Positions 12,188-25,800 are shown, counted from the stretch's first letter. The stretch is 64,000 bases of DNA from Hericium rajendrae (GCA_033439255.1 CM065880.1:1302001-1366000), one strand, 5' to 3'. Translations and numbers: made by a program. The notes: generated by a model from the letters alone, not told the origin.

Positions 12188-13912
12188 CATCTGAGAAATT
12201 AGAAATTTATATAGCTCAGTACTAAAGTATGTGTCCTAGGATAATGCTATGAGGTCTATGTAGCCATCCTTGCACCTATGTTGAGCTATGCACCTTATCA
12301 TAGCCTTCATAGCAGCAGGCAGAAGGTATATAGTCCTATGTAGCTGTAAGCCATTACTATCAGAGCTATGTACCATCATAGCCTTGCTATGGATTCTATC
12401 AGCCTTATGTCAAATATGGTAGACTTCATAAACACAAGTCAAATTCTCAATTTTTTAAAGAGGGACTTCCATTTTCAAAAATAGTTTCTGGTATATACAG
12501 CCAAACTAGTTGTAATTATAAATATAACTAGGGTAGCATTGCATGCATGTAGATCACGGCCATGCACATCATATAGCAGTCACACGCGGGCTGCTGACAT
12601 CGCGTGCAGCCCACTGACATTGTGCGCACGACATCGATACCCTGTATACGACAGCAGGGTTGCACGCGGGGCATTGCCTGCTGCGCTGTCTTAAGGTGGC
12701 TGCTGGGGCCCGTACACGTGGTGTTACGGTCACGCATATGTGTTGACAATGCACGCGAGGTGCAGCAGAGGGCAGAGAGGTGGTGTGGATAGCGCGGACA
12801 TGGCGTGGATGGCGCGGACATGGTGCGGACGCAGCGCAGATAGCGTGGAGGCGGCGCAGAATGCATAGAGGCGGTGGGGAATGGCGAAGGTGGCGGGGAG
12901 TGGGCGAAGGCAGCGGGGAGGGCGTTGACATGGCAGGGAGGGTGTTGACATGGCGGGGAGGGCATTGACATGGTGGAGAGAGCGCGGATGTGGCAGGGAG
13001 GGCATTGATGTGGCGGGAAGGGTGTTGATGCAGTGGAGAGAGCACGGACGCGGCGGGGAGCATGGTGATGGGGCGGGGAGGGCGGTGACAGGGCAGGGAG
13101 GGCGTTGGCAGGACGGAGAGGGCGTTGACGCAGCACAGAGGGCGTTAACGCAGCACAGAGGGCATTGATGTGGCGGGAAGGGCGCAGACACAGCGCGGAG
13201 GGCATAGACGAGGCACAGAGGATGGGGACGTGGTAGAGAGGGCAGGAAGGCTTGTCGGGAGCGTGGGCACTCGTTCTCCACTGTCAAGACCACGCACGAC
13301 CCACGCAGTTGGGGGCATGGAGGCACGCAACTGGGCGTGAGTAGACGGGCAGACACAGATGCGCACAGCTGGGGTCGTGCACGGGCACAGGCATATGCCA
13401 TCGAGGACGTACGTGCTTGTCTGCACTCGTGCAGGAACGGGCGGGACGAGTACCACGAGTCCAGTTGCCATGGCAACGGAACTCGACGTTCATTGTGTCG
13501 TGGTGCCGCAGCTTGTCGTGGCCATATCGGGGGGTGGTGAGGTGGGGTGTAGGCTTCCGCAGTGGTGCAGAAGGCGCGAGGGATGGCGCAGGCTGTTGAA
13601 GCTATGCGCGGGATGTTGGGGTGAGCCACGGGGCGTTGGAGGCATGCGCAGAGAGTTGCGACACAGCAGCGATGTGGGAGGTGGATGCGACGAAGATGCA
13701 AGGAGGACGGGAATGGGGAAAGGGTGGTGATGGGGGTGTGGAGGCACGAAAGAACGAGTAACAATGAGAGTATTGCTCGTTATCCGAGCGATACTCTCGG
13801 AATTAGTATGAGAAGCACAAATACAGATGTTTCTTTACTTACCTTGAGCCCTCTGAGCCTCCTACCAATCCTGCTGATCTTTGGGATGACAAAAAGCAAG
13901 GGCAAGGAGGAG

Positions 13913-16812
13913 CATCTGAGAAAACTGAATTTTATATAGCTGCAGGTTATATTATAGGTGCTATCATTAAGCTATAGAAGCTATGTAGCTTGCCTATCTA
14001 GCTATGTAGAGCTATGAGAGCTTCCATAGCTTTCATAGCTAGTAGTGTCAGTTATATAATGCTACCATAGCTTCCATAGCCAGCAGTTTGAGATATATAG
14101 CACTATCACACTTGGTAAGGTAAGCTATGACTACTATCAGTACTATCAATACTATGTCGAGTCGAATAGGTACCAAGGTACCAGATATTCAAAGTCAAAA
14201 TCAATTATATTCAACATAACTACTACTACAGACAAGTACACTACAATACAAATACCACAGGCACGCGCGCACTGGCAGGATACACATGTGCACGAGGCAC
14301 GGCATGATGCAGCAGTCGTGGGCAAGGTACGGCGGGAGCGTGCGAGAGGCGCGTGGGGGGAGAACGAGGGACGATGAGGTATCGGTGGGCAAGTAGAGGC
14401 GCCGCGAGGTGCTCGGGGCAGCGGAGCGTGCACGCGAGGCGCGGGGCGTGCACATGAGGCACGAGATCAGGCGGGAGGCATCGAAGGCGGCATGAGGTGA
14501 GGGCCGGCGGCGGGCCCACGCGCAAGGCGCGGGAGGCGGGCTTGCAGGGCATGCGCGATGCGGCAGGCCCGCACGCCGGAGGTGGGAGGCGCTGGAAATG
14601 TGCGAGGCACGGCGAGCGTGCGCGAGGCATCAGTATATGACGGGCCCGTGAACGAGACGTCAGCAGGCCGCGCGAGACTTGCGGGGCGGCGCAAGGCCCG
14701 CGGTGGGTGCACAGGCCCGCAGGGCGTGCGTGAAGCGTCGGGAGCGGGCTCTGTGCACGAAGCGCGGGGGATACGCGCGACGCGGCAGGCCCGAGCGTGA
14801 CGCGGAAAGCCCGCATGCCGGAATCGCAAGGCGCAGGGACGTGTTTGAGGCACGGAGGCGCGCGCGAGGCACAGAGGGGGACGTATGCGAGTCGTCGTGC
14901 TGCCGCGGGCCCGTGCACGACAGGCAAGCCTGCGCACGCGAGAGAGCGGCGCGGGACGCGAGATGCAGGGCCCGCGTGCGAGGCGTCGCGGTGGGGCGCG
15001 CCTGGGTATTGAACGTATGTGTCCGGGCGTTGTGCGCTTGTCCGAAGTGTTGTGCGCGTGTCTCCGAGGCGTGGGGGCGTTGCGCGAGTGCGACGAGCGC
15101 GCGGGATGCGGGGCTTGAGGCGTGGCGAGACGTCCGAGTCTCGTTGCCACGGCAACGGGACTCTACGGCGCGCGCTGAGGGATGACGTGGCGAGTGCGCG
15201 CACGTCATTTATGGCACACAGACGGTGCGGAACGACGTCCGTGCGTCGTCCGTGGCCGTGCGCACAAAAGGGGGGGATCGGAGTGCGGGTGGTTTGGGCG
15301 CGGGGTGTTGGGGTTGCGTGCGGGCAGCGGAGGGCGGCGGTGGCGTCGTTGAGAGCGCGGAGGGAGACGGTTGAAGGCGAAGGGGGGACGGAGACGCGGG
15401 AGAGGAGATGGGAGGCGTGGGGGTGTCGAAAGAACGAGTGTCGCTCGAGGACGAGCGACACTCTGCGTTAGTATGAATGAACACGAAAGAATAGCTTTTT
15501 TTACTCACCTGCAGCCCTCCAGCGAACAAAACCCCGCTTGATCCGTCTTGATTGTCGATAGAAGGAGGAGTGAAGCGAGGCGAGCCAGAGAGGGACGGAC
15601 AGAGTAAGGGCAGAGGTGAAGACTGAGCAAGTGAGAAGTCTCGACGCGACTTCGGTGCTTCAGGAACCGAACGAGCGAGTCAAAGTTTCTCGCGACGTCG
15701 CAAATCGAATAAAATGCCTATAATTATAAAACAAAGTACAGTATTATAAAATAGTAATCTACATGGATTGAATGGGCCGATTATCTACATAATGCAGCAC
15801 ACAAGACCGGACGGCAGAGTCAAAGTTATCACGTCTGCCACTTAGCCTCTGACACGGCGCTCGGCTTCGCCCGGCAGCCACGATTCTCGGCTTCGCCCGG
15901 GATTCGTATATAAGGCTTGCGCGACGCGCGTTACCTCTTGCTCCTAAACCCCCACCATCCTTGTTGCCACGTCATCCTCGACGTCGTTGCTCCGTCCCTC
16001 GTCGTCGTCGCTACCTGTCTTGTCATCGTCGGTGCCTCTCTCGTCGTTGTCGGTGCCTCTCTCATCGTCGTCGGTCTTTATCGCTCGTTGTCATTGTTCT
16101 TTTTTCTTATCATTTCTCTTTTCTTATCGTTGTTCTCTCTTAAGGTAAGTTTCTATTCTTCGTCTATCATGCCTGATACTAATGTTTGTATACTTGTTAT
16201 ACAGTACTTTTGTATGCTTACTAGATAAGCAGTGTTATGTCTACATACTCTTGTAAGTTTTCGCTTTTGTGTTAGTTTGGTAAGCTTCTATGTTATCTTT
16301 ATCATCTTCTAATATTAATGTCTTTGTCTTATTTATATTTTCGCTTTTTATAGGTGTTATATGCTTGTTATCTTTTGTAGTTAGATAGTGATCTTTGTAG
16401 CTAGTAGTGTCATATAATAAAATTATATGAAAAATATAATAATTTTCAAGCTTTTAATATTTGTGATTAAGATATATCAAATTGTCGAGCTAATAATTTT
16501 TTCAACATGCTAGAACTACATATTTGATAGAAGTGATATAGTGTGAATAGCAATCTTACTAGCTAGATATAATATGACAATGGTGATATAGTATATAGTT
16601 GATATAGCTTCTCTAGCTATTTTATACTATAATAAATATGACAGCTATGATATCTTAGACCATATGCTATGGTAGCTATGGTCAGCTATGATAGCTATGC
16701 ATAGATTACTTGACTGCTATGAGACTGCTATGTAGAAAAGAGGACAGCTATGGACCTAGGAAAGCTATATAGCCTACATAGTGTTATATACCAGTAGTAA
16801 ATTTCTCAGATG
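13913..16812 (+). mobile_element. Element B: complete 2.9 kb CATC-ended TIR element nested in A
   Basis: The termini are CATCTGAGAAAA on the left and TTTCTCAGATG on the right, flanked by the duplicated dinucleotide AG (13911-13912 and 16813-16814). Layout: an AGCTATAG-rich left arm; a GC-rich block (14240-15470); a near-palindrome at 15136-15163; a hairpin at 15433-15461; a CTTACCT signal; a spacer; a promoter-like segment with CGGCTTCGCCCGG repeated twice and a TATA box (15907-15913); a pyrimidine-rich leader; splice-donor-like GTAAG after 16145 and acceptor-like TTTTCGCTTTTTATAG near 16345; then an AT-rich right arm. No protein-coding gene is credible. It is the most intact copy beside D. 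Confidence 0.8.
15907..15913 (+). promoter_or_regulatory. TATA box of element B, reading toward its right end
   Basis: TATATAA sits in GATTCGTATATAAGGC, about 95 bases downstream of the CTTAGCCTCTG motif. The same placement is seen in A (17157), C (TATAAGG at 19010) and D (32270), which supports a conserved element promoter directed toward the right terminus. Confidence 0.6.
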
Positions 16813-17254
16813 AGGAAAACAGGGTACAGGTGCAAAGACAAGGGGGAGCTATCGAGGAATTGAGTGAGAACAAGGACAAGTCGAACGACGCGTCTTAGTG
16901 CTTGAGCGTGAGTGATCGAAAGTGCGAGTTCAAACATTTCAAACTTCATAATAATCAAATCAAATTGTTATAATTCAGAAAAAAAGATAGTACATATAAT
17001 TTTCTCATACTATTCGATTGTATGTGCTACTTGTCTAACTAACGTACTGTATGCTACTGAGCAACAAACACAAGTTAACAAAATCTATCACTTAGCCTCT
17101 GGTGCAGTGCTCAGTAGCGCCCAGCAGCCATGATTCTTGGCTTCGCTCGGGATTCGTATATAAGGCTCACGCGATGCTGATGTGTGGACCCTGGGAATGG
17201 AGGCGGCAGCCAAAACCAAAACCAACAGAGTACCGGGGGGTGCGAGGGGACCAA

Positions 17255-19834
17255 CATCAGGGAAATTGGAATTCTACATAGCCCAGTGTTGGGTTATGTG
17301 TCCTATCAGAGTGCTATGAGGTCTATGTAGCTATCCTTCTTAGCTATGTAGGGCTATGAGACCTATCATAGCTTCCATAGCAGTAGGTGGAAGCTATATA
17401 GTGCTATATACTTCTGAGGGGCAGGTATATAAACTTGTCAGCTTGCTATGGTCCCTATAGCTCCTATGGCCCCTACATTTAGTGAGCTAGACTCCATAAC
17501 CATCCAGTCAAAATTTTCATATTGCACACTCGAAAGCATGGCAAAAATTATATATTTATTAACTCCTACTAAATGACATTGTAGCTACAACACAGAAGTA
17601 AATACAGTAGTGAATGCTATATGTGCACGAGGTGCACGGACTCTGCACGACACGGCACAGCCATGCACAAGGCGAGGCGGCTGTACACACGTGCGAAATG
17701 CGAGGGCCGTGAGCGACACAGCGAAGCCCTGCACGCGTCACGAGGGCCATGTCAGGACAGCGGGATCACGCGAGTCGGCGGGGGTACATGCGAGGTGCGG
17801 GAGCCATGCATGAAGCAAGGCGGCATCACGCACGAAACATAAGGGCCGTCGCGACGCAACAAAGCCTCTCGCGCGTCGCGGGGGACGTGCGCGAAGCACG
17901 GAGGGCGTGCGAGCAGCACGAGGGTGTGCGCAGTCAGCTGGGCCACGCACGAGTCGCGCGTGATGTGCGCGTGACAGCAGGACCACGCATGCGACGGTGG
18001 GGTCACGCGCGCGATGGTAGGGGCATGTACGCGGCGATGGGGTCACAAGCGTGGCCATGGGTGCATACATGGGTGCCTTTGGGCACTCGGGGGCGTGCGT
18101 GGGCACGGGCATGCCTGTCGGGGGTCATCCGAGGCCGTAAGTGTGCAGCCGGAGGCAGGCGCGGGCGGAGTGTCGGAACCCGTGAGCAGGCAGGTGGAGG
18201 CGGAGAGGTGGGCAGGCAGGCGGAGGCAGAGGCGTGAGCAGGCAGGCGGAGGCGCAATCGCAGGCTTGCCTGTGCTGTCAACGCTGTGCGCTGAAGCACT
18301 GTTGGCGGCGCGGGCTATGTGTGCGCTGTGGGGCCATGCGCGGGCATGCACGGACTGCTGGGGCCGTCACACGTGTCGCATTGCACTTGCTCGAGCCTCA
18401 TTGCCACGGCAATGAGGCTCGACGAGGTGGGCAGCGTTGAGTCGGTGGCGTTGTCGGGGAGATGTGGTAGCGGGCGCAGCGGGGTCATAGTCGAGGGGAA
18501 TGGGGCGGTGTGGGGTACGAAGATACAAACACGCGAGTATCGCTCGTGTAAACGAGCGATACTCGCTTTGTTAGTACGAAAAGATAAAGAATATTGTAAT
18601 TACTTACCTAACACGACCCTCCCCACATCTACTAGCCCATCGGAGTGTCGAACGACGCCTTGCGTCGTGTGTTGACTCTTGAGCGAGGTTGAGTGAAGGA
18701 AGGCGAGAGTGGAGAGAGGAAAGTGAGGAAGTCGTGCCTAAGTCCCTCAGCCACAGAGCACTTGACGCGAGCCCAGCTTTCTTCGACATCAGAAAGTCAA
18801 ATAAAATCGTGATAAATCCAGAAAAAAGGGAGCTTCTACATATTATTCGTAAGACCAGAATCAATGAGCTAACTAGATATCTAACGGACAGTACGCTCGC
18901 GACCCGGGAAGTCAACTTAACCAAGTCTAATTCCTAGCCTTTCTTGCGGCTCTCGGCAGCGCCCGGCAGCCACATTTGCGGCTCCGACCAGGCACGTCCG
19001 GGCTCAGCCTTATAAGGCGCGCGTGACGTGTCGTCTCTTTCCTCCCAACCACAACAATCTCTTCTGCCACGTCGTCATCTCTGCTCGTCGTTGTCTGCTC
19101 ATCGTTGTCTGCTCGTTGTTATCTCTGCTCGTCATTCTCAATGGTACAGTTGCTATTGTTTTCTTTCTTATTCTTATACTAATGCTAAGTATTATCTTAA
19201 TAGATTTTCGCTTTTCTAATGCTTTGGTAAGTTCACCTTGCAGTCTTTGGTTGTTGTGTCACTCACTAGTGTGTGTATACTTATTAGATTTTCGCTTTTT
19301 TGTCACTTAGGGTAAGTTTGTTTGTGATCTTTTGTATTGACTTTAGCTAATGCTTATCTTTTGTAGTGTTTGTATTTAAAATTTCATAGCTTTATGTAAT
19401 GTTTATTAGTTCTATTATGTTGTAGTTAAATAGAGTAAATAAATGAAATTATGTTTTGATCAATAATGTGATTGATTTCAGGCTATTGATGTGATCTTTT
19501 ATTAAATATATAGAATTCTGTTTGTTATTTAATTGTAGATTGGATAGTGTAAATAGAGTCTATTGCTTGTATAGATATATCAAGTCTATCTTGTGAATAT
19601 AGCTTACATCAATGATATAGCTTTCATAGCTTCTATAGCTACGTATCCTATTATAGCTGTATAATCAGCTATGATAGCTATGATAGCACTTCATAGCATC
19701 TCCCTTGATCTCTATAGCACTATATAGCATTCCTCCTTAGCTATATAGGCTATGGAGTAAAGGGCAATGCTATGGCTCTAGGAACTCTATATAACTCTGA
19801 TAGAGCTATGTAGCATCTCTACATTTTCCTGATG
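17255..19834 (+). mobile_element. Element C: complete 2.6 kb CATC-ended TIR element
   Basis: The left end CATCAGGGAAATTGG and right end ATTTTCCTGATG are flanked by a duplicated AA (17253-17254 and 19835-19836). The internal order matches A, B and D: AGCTATAG-rich arm, GC-rich block 17600-18560, near-palindrome 18392-18421 centred on ATTGCCACGGCAAT, hairpin 18536-18563, CTTACCT at about 18603, CGGCAGCGCCCGGCAGCC-like segment, TATAAGG at 19010, pyrimidine-rich leader, two TTTTCGCTTTT tracts (19206 and 19290) each followed within 30 bases by GTAAGTT, then an AT-rich arm with AGCTATAG repeats. No transposase is visible. It interrupts sequence just after the broken end of element A. Confidence 0.8.
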
Positions 19835-21240
19835 AAGTATCTCAAGAGGGGAGTGCCGGGATGTGTAGCTGACGGGTGACCGTACTACGGGTGGGGGAGC
19901 AAGATCACAGAGGGCGGGCTTGCTGCGTGCGGACGACTTCTGACACGGTTCTGCTAGGGACGATGACAGTACGACAAGACTCACGGGTCTTAGGTGATAT
20001 GGCTTGTAGATAACGGCGTGACGACGAATATGATGAATACGATGAGCGGGACGAGAAAGTGAGAAAGACTATGTCTGAGACGTGCTTAGAAGCTGGCTGT
20101 GAGAACATCAAACGATGGGCTTTGTGAAATCTGAGCTCTGAGGGGAAAAGGGCAGACTCCGTTCTGATTCTCCAAGTCTGTAGCTATGGTACAAATGGGC
20201 AAGGCCGCCTCAGGCAGCCCGGCGTGACTTTCTATGACAACCTCCTGCTGACTGACCCAATCTCCAATTCCTTCCTGATCCTGCCTGCTCTGGGTCCCTT
20301 GGCGAGTGGAGTCATTGCGGCTCGGCCCGTGCAGGGCAGAGGGCATGAGCGTGGTATGAGCGAATCAAAGGCGCTGCCTTACAACGCCGCCCGGGGCATG
20401 CGTCGGGAATGGCAGGCACGTCGAGCTGGAATGGCTGGGATGACGTCAGTAGCGCACTGTCGCGGGTGCCGCTCGTGATCCGGGGGCATGTGGGCATTCG
20501 AGGGCACGTTGATTGAGCCGGTTGGTTCTCTGAGCGCGCTTCTGTTCCTGTGCTGCTGACTCATCCGGTCGGTTGATCTCCGGCCCGTTCAGTGCATCGG
20601 ACCACGGGACACCGGCTTTAGTCTGACCCGGTTGGTCCCAAACCTGTGGGGGTGCTTGTCACTGCGGGCAAGGTCCAGTGTAAGCCAGAGATCCATTGAT
20701 ATTGCATTTCAGTTCCCTGGATAACTTACGCAAGAAGAGCTCGTTGGGCAAATGATGGTCAAAATGAGTATATTCTCAGTAGTGAGACCGTCATTTGGTG
20801 CACGCGAACATGGCCATGTGATCGCAGAGTACATGCCGAACATGCATGTAATCAGAATGCGATCAGCGTGATGCTGAACGGGCCTATGTCGAGACCATTG
20901 CAGAGGGCATAGACAGTGCTAAACAAATGTTTTTGTATAACTCATGTCTTCCGCTTTGTCCAGGAAACTACAACAATATAGCCATGTCCTCAAAGCTCCC
21001 ACGAGGCCTTGCCCGCAGTGTGTCCTGTGCAGGGAGCAATGTCGCAGTGGGCAGACTTGGTGCGGCTGAGGTGAAGTGGAGCGGGACGGGCAAGGAAGCG
21101 GGGAGTGGGCAATGCCGTTGCAAGGCACGCTAAGGGGTGCATCATTCTCCCCCTAACTGAAAATTTAGACTCTCCGTAGTCTAATCTGGAGCCCCACGAG
21201 AGATTCGGGTGCAGGCATGCGTGAATCTAATTGCACCCTG
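19835..21240. other. Unassigned transposon-like sequence
   Basis: Short open frames on both strands are visible but none has a motif I recognise. A CTCCCCCTAACTGAAAAT motif at 21147-21164 recurs at 45925 near the Cys-cluster gene, so this may be the flank or long terminal repeat of another mobile element. I cannot support any gene call. Confidence 0.35.
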
Positions 21241-21262
21241 GGCAGGTGTGCTGCAGTGAGCC

Positions 21263-21269
21263 TATAAAA
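21263..21269 (+). promoter_or_regulatory. TATA box upstream of a frameshifted transposon-like gene
   Basis: TATAAAA in GCCTATAAAAGGC lies 65 bases upstream of the ATG at 21334, a spacing suitable for a core promoter. Confidence 0.5.
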
Positions 21270-21333
21270 GGCAGCTACGCCCCGGGAGGGCACTCAACTC
21301 CGAGCCATCTTCGCACCCAGCAGTCTTGTCCCA

Positions 21334-22042
21334 ATGAACACCTTTCTTGATCAAGTCTTCTGCCAGAAAGTGACCTGGCTCCTTGCGGAGTGCTCTGGAC
21401 CCCGCTTGATGCGTCCACGCTGTCCAAGCGTGACGCGGTCATCCGAGAACGTGAGATCTGGGGTCGAGACCTCATGGTTGCCGTAGTACGTCCAAGCTCG
21501 CTTGCGGTGTTGTTGCATACCTGCTAATCTTGGGACTCCAGAAGGACTACCAGCGCTATGCCGGCACCATCGACGTGGGTCTGCAGGATGACATCACGCA
21601 GATGTCAGACCACTTCCTGTCCGAGGCTGCCCGCGCGTCCAGGAAAGTCCACCGTTGGCTCGACTGGGGTTGGTACCTCATGCCGTCACTGAAGCGCGAG
21701 TGGCTCGATTCCCTGGAGCATCATCAGGTAGATGCCATGGACCGCCTGTCTGTGGTCGAGTCCGAGCTGTGGGAGACGCGCTGCACGGTGGCCCTGGAGG
21801 AAATCGATATCACCTGCCGCAAGTACCAGTATGACATCATAGATGCGGAGGCCTGCAAGTGGGCTCTGGAGCCGTTGTTCGCCAGGCTGCATCAAGCGGT
21901 CTCTGCGCCGGAGTTGCCGTGGGAAGATGCCAGGGGGGGAGGTGAGCGAGGATCCGCACGAGATAGAGATGATGCACCGCCTAGTGGCAGAGGCACTCGA
22001 CCTGGCCAAGCTGCTGCGGCTTCCGCCCTACTAAGCAGATGA
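21334..22042 (+). pseudogene. Frameshifted hypothetical protein of a mobile element
   Basis: A TATA-driven reading frame starts with MNTFLDQVFCQK at 21334, probably splices out an intron ending near CTCCAG at about 21540, and continues as a helical, Trp- and Glu-rich protein (RKVHRWLDWGWYLMPSLKR, then LEEIDITCRKYQYDIIDAE). Near 21932 a run of seven G separates the two best frames: the continuation EVSEDPHEIEMMHRLVAEAL is in another frame and ends at 22034, while the original frame becomes low-complexity and ends at 22042. A one-base slip in the G run explains this. I do not recognise the family; helical accessory or Gag-like protein of a mobile element is a guess. Confidence 0.5.
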
Positions 22043-22171
22043 GGAGGGTGCCTGCAACAGGGTCACGGGAGGGGCCGCAGATTAGTATAGTACGATGTAT
22101 GCCGATGGCAAGCATGCCTCGCCGCTCAATTGAACTATTCTGGTGCCGAAGCGCAGGGACGTCAGTTGGTA

Positions 22172-22802
22172 AGATTGATCCAACCCATAAGTTGTAAGGG
22201 GTTATGGATTGATCCAACCCACAAGTTCTAAGGCAGTTACCTACCCTATACAAATGTCATCCGATACATATAGAGAGGTATCCATTGTTACAATCTCATG
22301 TAATCCAATCCAATCATATCCAATATTCTGCACACATTATCAATCTTAGGGCAGTCAAAATATAATAGATTAATCCAATCCAATCCAATCCAATCTGAGT
22401 ACCATAAACTATATACAATCTACTCCCATAGATCAGTCCAATCCAATTCTAAGTCACAATCTGATCCTATATGCTTGCAAACAATCCATTAATCTGACTT
22501 GCACGATCCAAACGAATCCGAACTCATACAAACGAATCTGACAGCATCCGATTCTCTACCACCCCATCCAATCCAATACCAGGCCTCCTGACTCAATCCG
22601 ACCATATCCGAACACAAGCCATCTCATCCGTAGCCATCCAATCCAATGACATCCCATCTGACTTTATTGAATCCGACTTCATCGAATCCGACATCATCGA
22701 ATCTGACTCCATCCAATCCGACTTCATCGAATCGGACTCCATCCAATCTGACTTCATCGAATCGGACGTCATCGAATCCCATCCAATATTAACCAATATC
22801 AT
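22172..22802 (+). repeat. Left terminal inverted repeat of the giant KDZ element
   Basis: Contains, from outside in, two GGATTGATCCAACCCA-type direct repeats, a TACCCTATACAAATGTCATCC block, ATCCAATCCAATCC microsatellite-like runs, and an inner minisatellite of about 20 bp units (GAATCCGACTTCATC variants, 22670-22780). The inverted partner is 42861-43435. The left copy is longer because it has more minisatellite units. The transposase stop codon lies at its inner edge (22799-22801). Confidence 0.85.
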
Positions 22803-25800
22803 CCACCTTCATAACCATAATCAGTGACAGCTAATGAGCAATCTCGTTCTAGCACAAGACATACATCAGCGAATTTAGCCTTTTTAAGTGCACTTGCATG
22901 GAAAGTAGCTGCATCCTGGGCCAGACGCTCGTAGATCGACCTGTGCTTGTGGGCGTATGCTTCAGCGCTGCATGTCGTTGCCTCAGAGGCCAAGACCATC
23001 CACGCCTTGCTCATTGTCATGTGCAAACGTTGAGTGTTTATGAATTCTTGATCAGTTATGTCAATTTCTTCTCGCCAGCGTTGACAGTCTGCTCGATCGC
23101 GGAACCATTTGACACGTTCACCTGATGCATATCGCATCAGTGTCAAGATAGGGAAGGATGCAAAAACATGAACTTAGCGTACTCTCCATGCTCCATTCGG
23201 CTTGCTCTTCCTCAGTCAGCGCTGATGGACCAATTACTGTCCAGAACCAAGGATCTGGCTTCACTGTATCACCTAATTGCAAAGTCAGGACAATGTAGCT
23301 TATGATCCAACATGTCACTTACCAATCTGCCGAGGTCGAGTGGTGTCTTTCATCCAAAGGTCCTCGTTGTGTAATGGCTGCAACACCACATCATCCCCGG
23401 CCAGACCCAAACTCACTAGCGCAGCACGAGCACGACGATATTTGTCAGCTGCGCTGACTTGATCACGTTTGAGGTCACAAAGGAATGCCTGAGCTCATGT
23501 TGTTGGACCCTGGTTGAAGATGTTGGACTTCTTGAACTTGAGATTGTAATTGAACATCTTGATCGCATGTCGGACATCACGGAGGGCGTCGTGAGCTTGG
23601 CCAACATGTAAGTCGTACTCCACCGACCCTGCATCACCAAGGCCTTGAGCCTTCCGAGTAGGCTCATTGAAAGACGACATTGAGGAAAGTACGAAGGCTT
23701 GAAAACATCATCAGTTGACGCTGCTGCCAACGATCAAGCTCGTTACGGAACTTGAGTCGGCCTACATCTAAACACTCCTGTTCCGCAGGCATGCGGACTT
23801 TGATTGATGCCAATACCTGCAGATGTGCTCTGCCGGACATTAGAACAGAGGAATAATGATAGAAGTTCTGCACTCACTGTTCTGCTTCAAGACGTAACCC
23901 ATCATTGATCATCGCAACTACTCCTGCAGCCCCCTGATCACTAAGAGTGCGAACAGTCTCATCTTGGAGTAGTTCTTGAAGTTTCGAGAACTGTGTTGGT
24001 GGACCTAACGTGTCCGTCAGGCCACTCGACAAAGATGAGAAAAATTGCAAGGAAGACATACCTTTTCTTGCCTTCGATGCATAAACACTGGTCACTTTCC
24101 CATTGACAACTACTGGCTTGCAGTCCATGGCAGACCACTGGGCAACCAGCGCCTGTCCGTGTCGTGCGCAGAGTGCCTTGAACGTAGTATTATTCTGATG
24201 AAACATTGCCGCTGCATTTGTGTGACACTGATACAGGGACCGAGCTAAATCAATATGAGATATGGTATTCGTTCTTGGAACTACAAGAACGTACTCATCG
24301 AGATAACCTTCTGCCAGTTCCAGTACCCATGGAAATCATCTAAGATGTCATGTCGATGACCGGCATTCATCTCCTTGGTACTTCCTGCCGTCTGATTGCC
24401 TTCAGCCCATGCCGTTTCAATCATCTCCCCAAATGTTCTGCCAACGTGGGAGGTCGTATTGAAAGAGAATTGTAATTGGCAGTCTTCAGTGTGGCCCATG
24501 ATATGCAACTTCAGCACAAGTCCTTCGATCCGTGCGGCGATATCTTTCATCTCTGGGAAATGGGCATCTACACGCTTGAGGAGCTTAACTTTATACTGAC
24601 AAAAGATGTTGTAGCTGAACTTGATGTAAGGAATACTGCTGGACTCGATCAAGGCAGACATCAACGCATAGTCGGTGTTACAGAATCTGGGGTGAGCGAA
24701 TGTCAACAATGACAACACTGGGGTCAACCAGGAGTATAAGTCATACCTTTCACCTTTCTGCAAATCAACCATGCCCTGAGGCCAAAAGAAACTATGCCGC
24801 ACACACTGAACACCGTCCACCCCACTCACAACTGTATGCTTAAACTTCAGAAGGTTTTGCAGACGGACGACATTCAGACGGGCACATGTGGATCTCTGCT
24901 CATATGTCAGCATTGAGCGGGGGTACTATAAGTAATGGTAAGATGACCTCGTTGTCTGTTGCGATTCCCATCTTCTTGAGATATTCGTTGTATGCTCGTG
25001 TCTCGACAAAATAAGCATTGCCTTGCAGTAGCTCCACATCATCGGGATCGTCGATTTTGACTTTGCATTGAAGTCTGAAGTTGCCATCGGCAGACAGAAA
25101 TAAGGTATATCTATGCCTGGGACGGACAATTCAGCTCGTCTCACTCACATATGCATGCAAAAGATTACATACATGTCTTCAGGTGAGATGTTTTCCAGTT
25201 CTTCCAGGCTCACATTGACACTGGGTTTGATGCATGCAGGACATCTCACTGTATAAGAGCCCTGTCGTCGCAGTGTCAAAACCTTGTCGATGCCATGGGC
25301 TTGTCCTGAACGACGAATCATCGCGAGGGCACGCCAAACACGCCCGACTCGCTGAAACTCTCGACGGCGATCCTAGTGATGCGGATCAAAATTATAGAAG
25401 TCAATTTGCTCGATTCAGATTGCTCACAGGGGTGTTATTGGGGAACACATTGTCTGTGTGCCATTGCAATGCAGCATAATGGTCGTATGCAGATTTCTTG
25501 GAAGCTAGAGTGTGAAGATGGAAGTCATCAAGGACATGGAAGGTAAAAGCAGTCTGGGGTAGATCCATGGTTGCCGGAAAGAGGCCCTGACCCAATAATT
25601 GAAATGCTTCTGAGGTGGCACCACGGCAGCGGCAGTAGTCGACTTTGATATGATGAATGCCACTGGTATCGACGATGACTAAATCCTGCCCTCGCGAAGT
25701 TGAGGCACGATTCGGACAGCGATGGCCGTGGTGCCCTAGGCCGACGATCAACCCTAGGTCCTTCAGCGAAGAGCGCTCAAAAAAAAGGCCGTTCCACTTC

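Larger units (their letters stand above)
12188..17185 (+). mobile_element. Element A: CATC-ended TIR element, split by element B and truncated at right
   Basis: The left end CATCTGAGAAATT is followed by about 350 bp of AGCTATAG/CTATGTAGC-rich subterminal sequence, closely matching the left end of element C. Then comes a GC-rich block (12540-13740) with a GGGAGGGCGTTGACATGG-type minisatellite on 12840-13220, a near-palindrome at 13456-13485 centred on GTTGCCATGGCAAC, and a second hairpin at 13757-13790. Element B interrupts it at 13913. A resumes at 16815 and reaches a TATA box (17157-17163) just downstream of a CTTAGCCTCTG motif. Its right terminus is missing, apparently lost before element C inserted at 17255. 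The long open frames in the GC block look like compositional artefacts; I find no transposase. Confidence 0.75.

Noticed and set aside
12528-15461. Long open frames of 200-400 codons in the GC-rich blocks of elements A and B, on both strands
   Set aside because: Composition is almost only Arg, Ala, Pro, Ser, His and Cys, several frames are open at once, and no frame is conserved between A, B, C and D. They come from GC bias and minisatellites.
17610-18415. Open frames on both strands of the GC block of element C
   Set aside because: Same reasons: no motif, no conservation with the other copies, overlapping frames on both strands.
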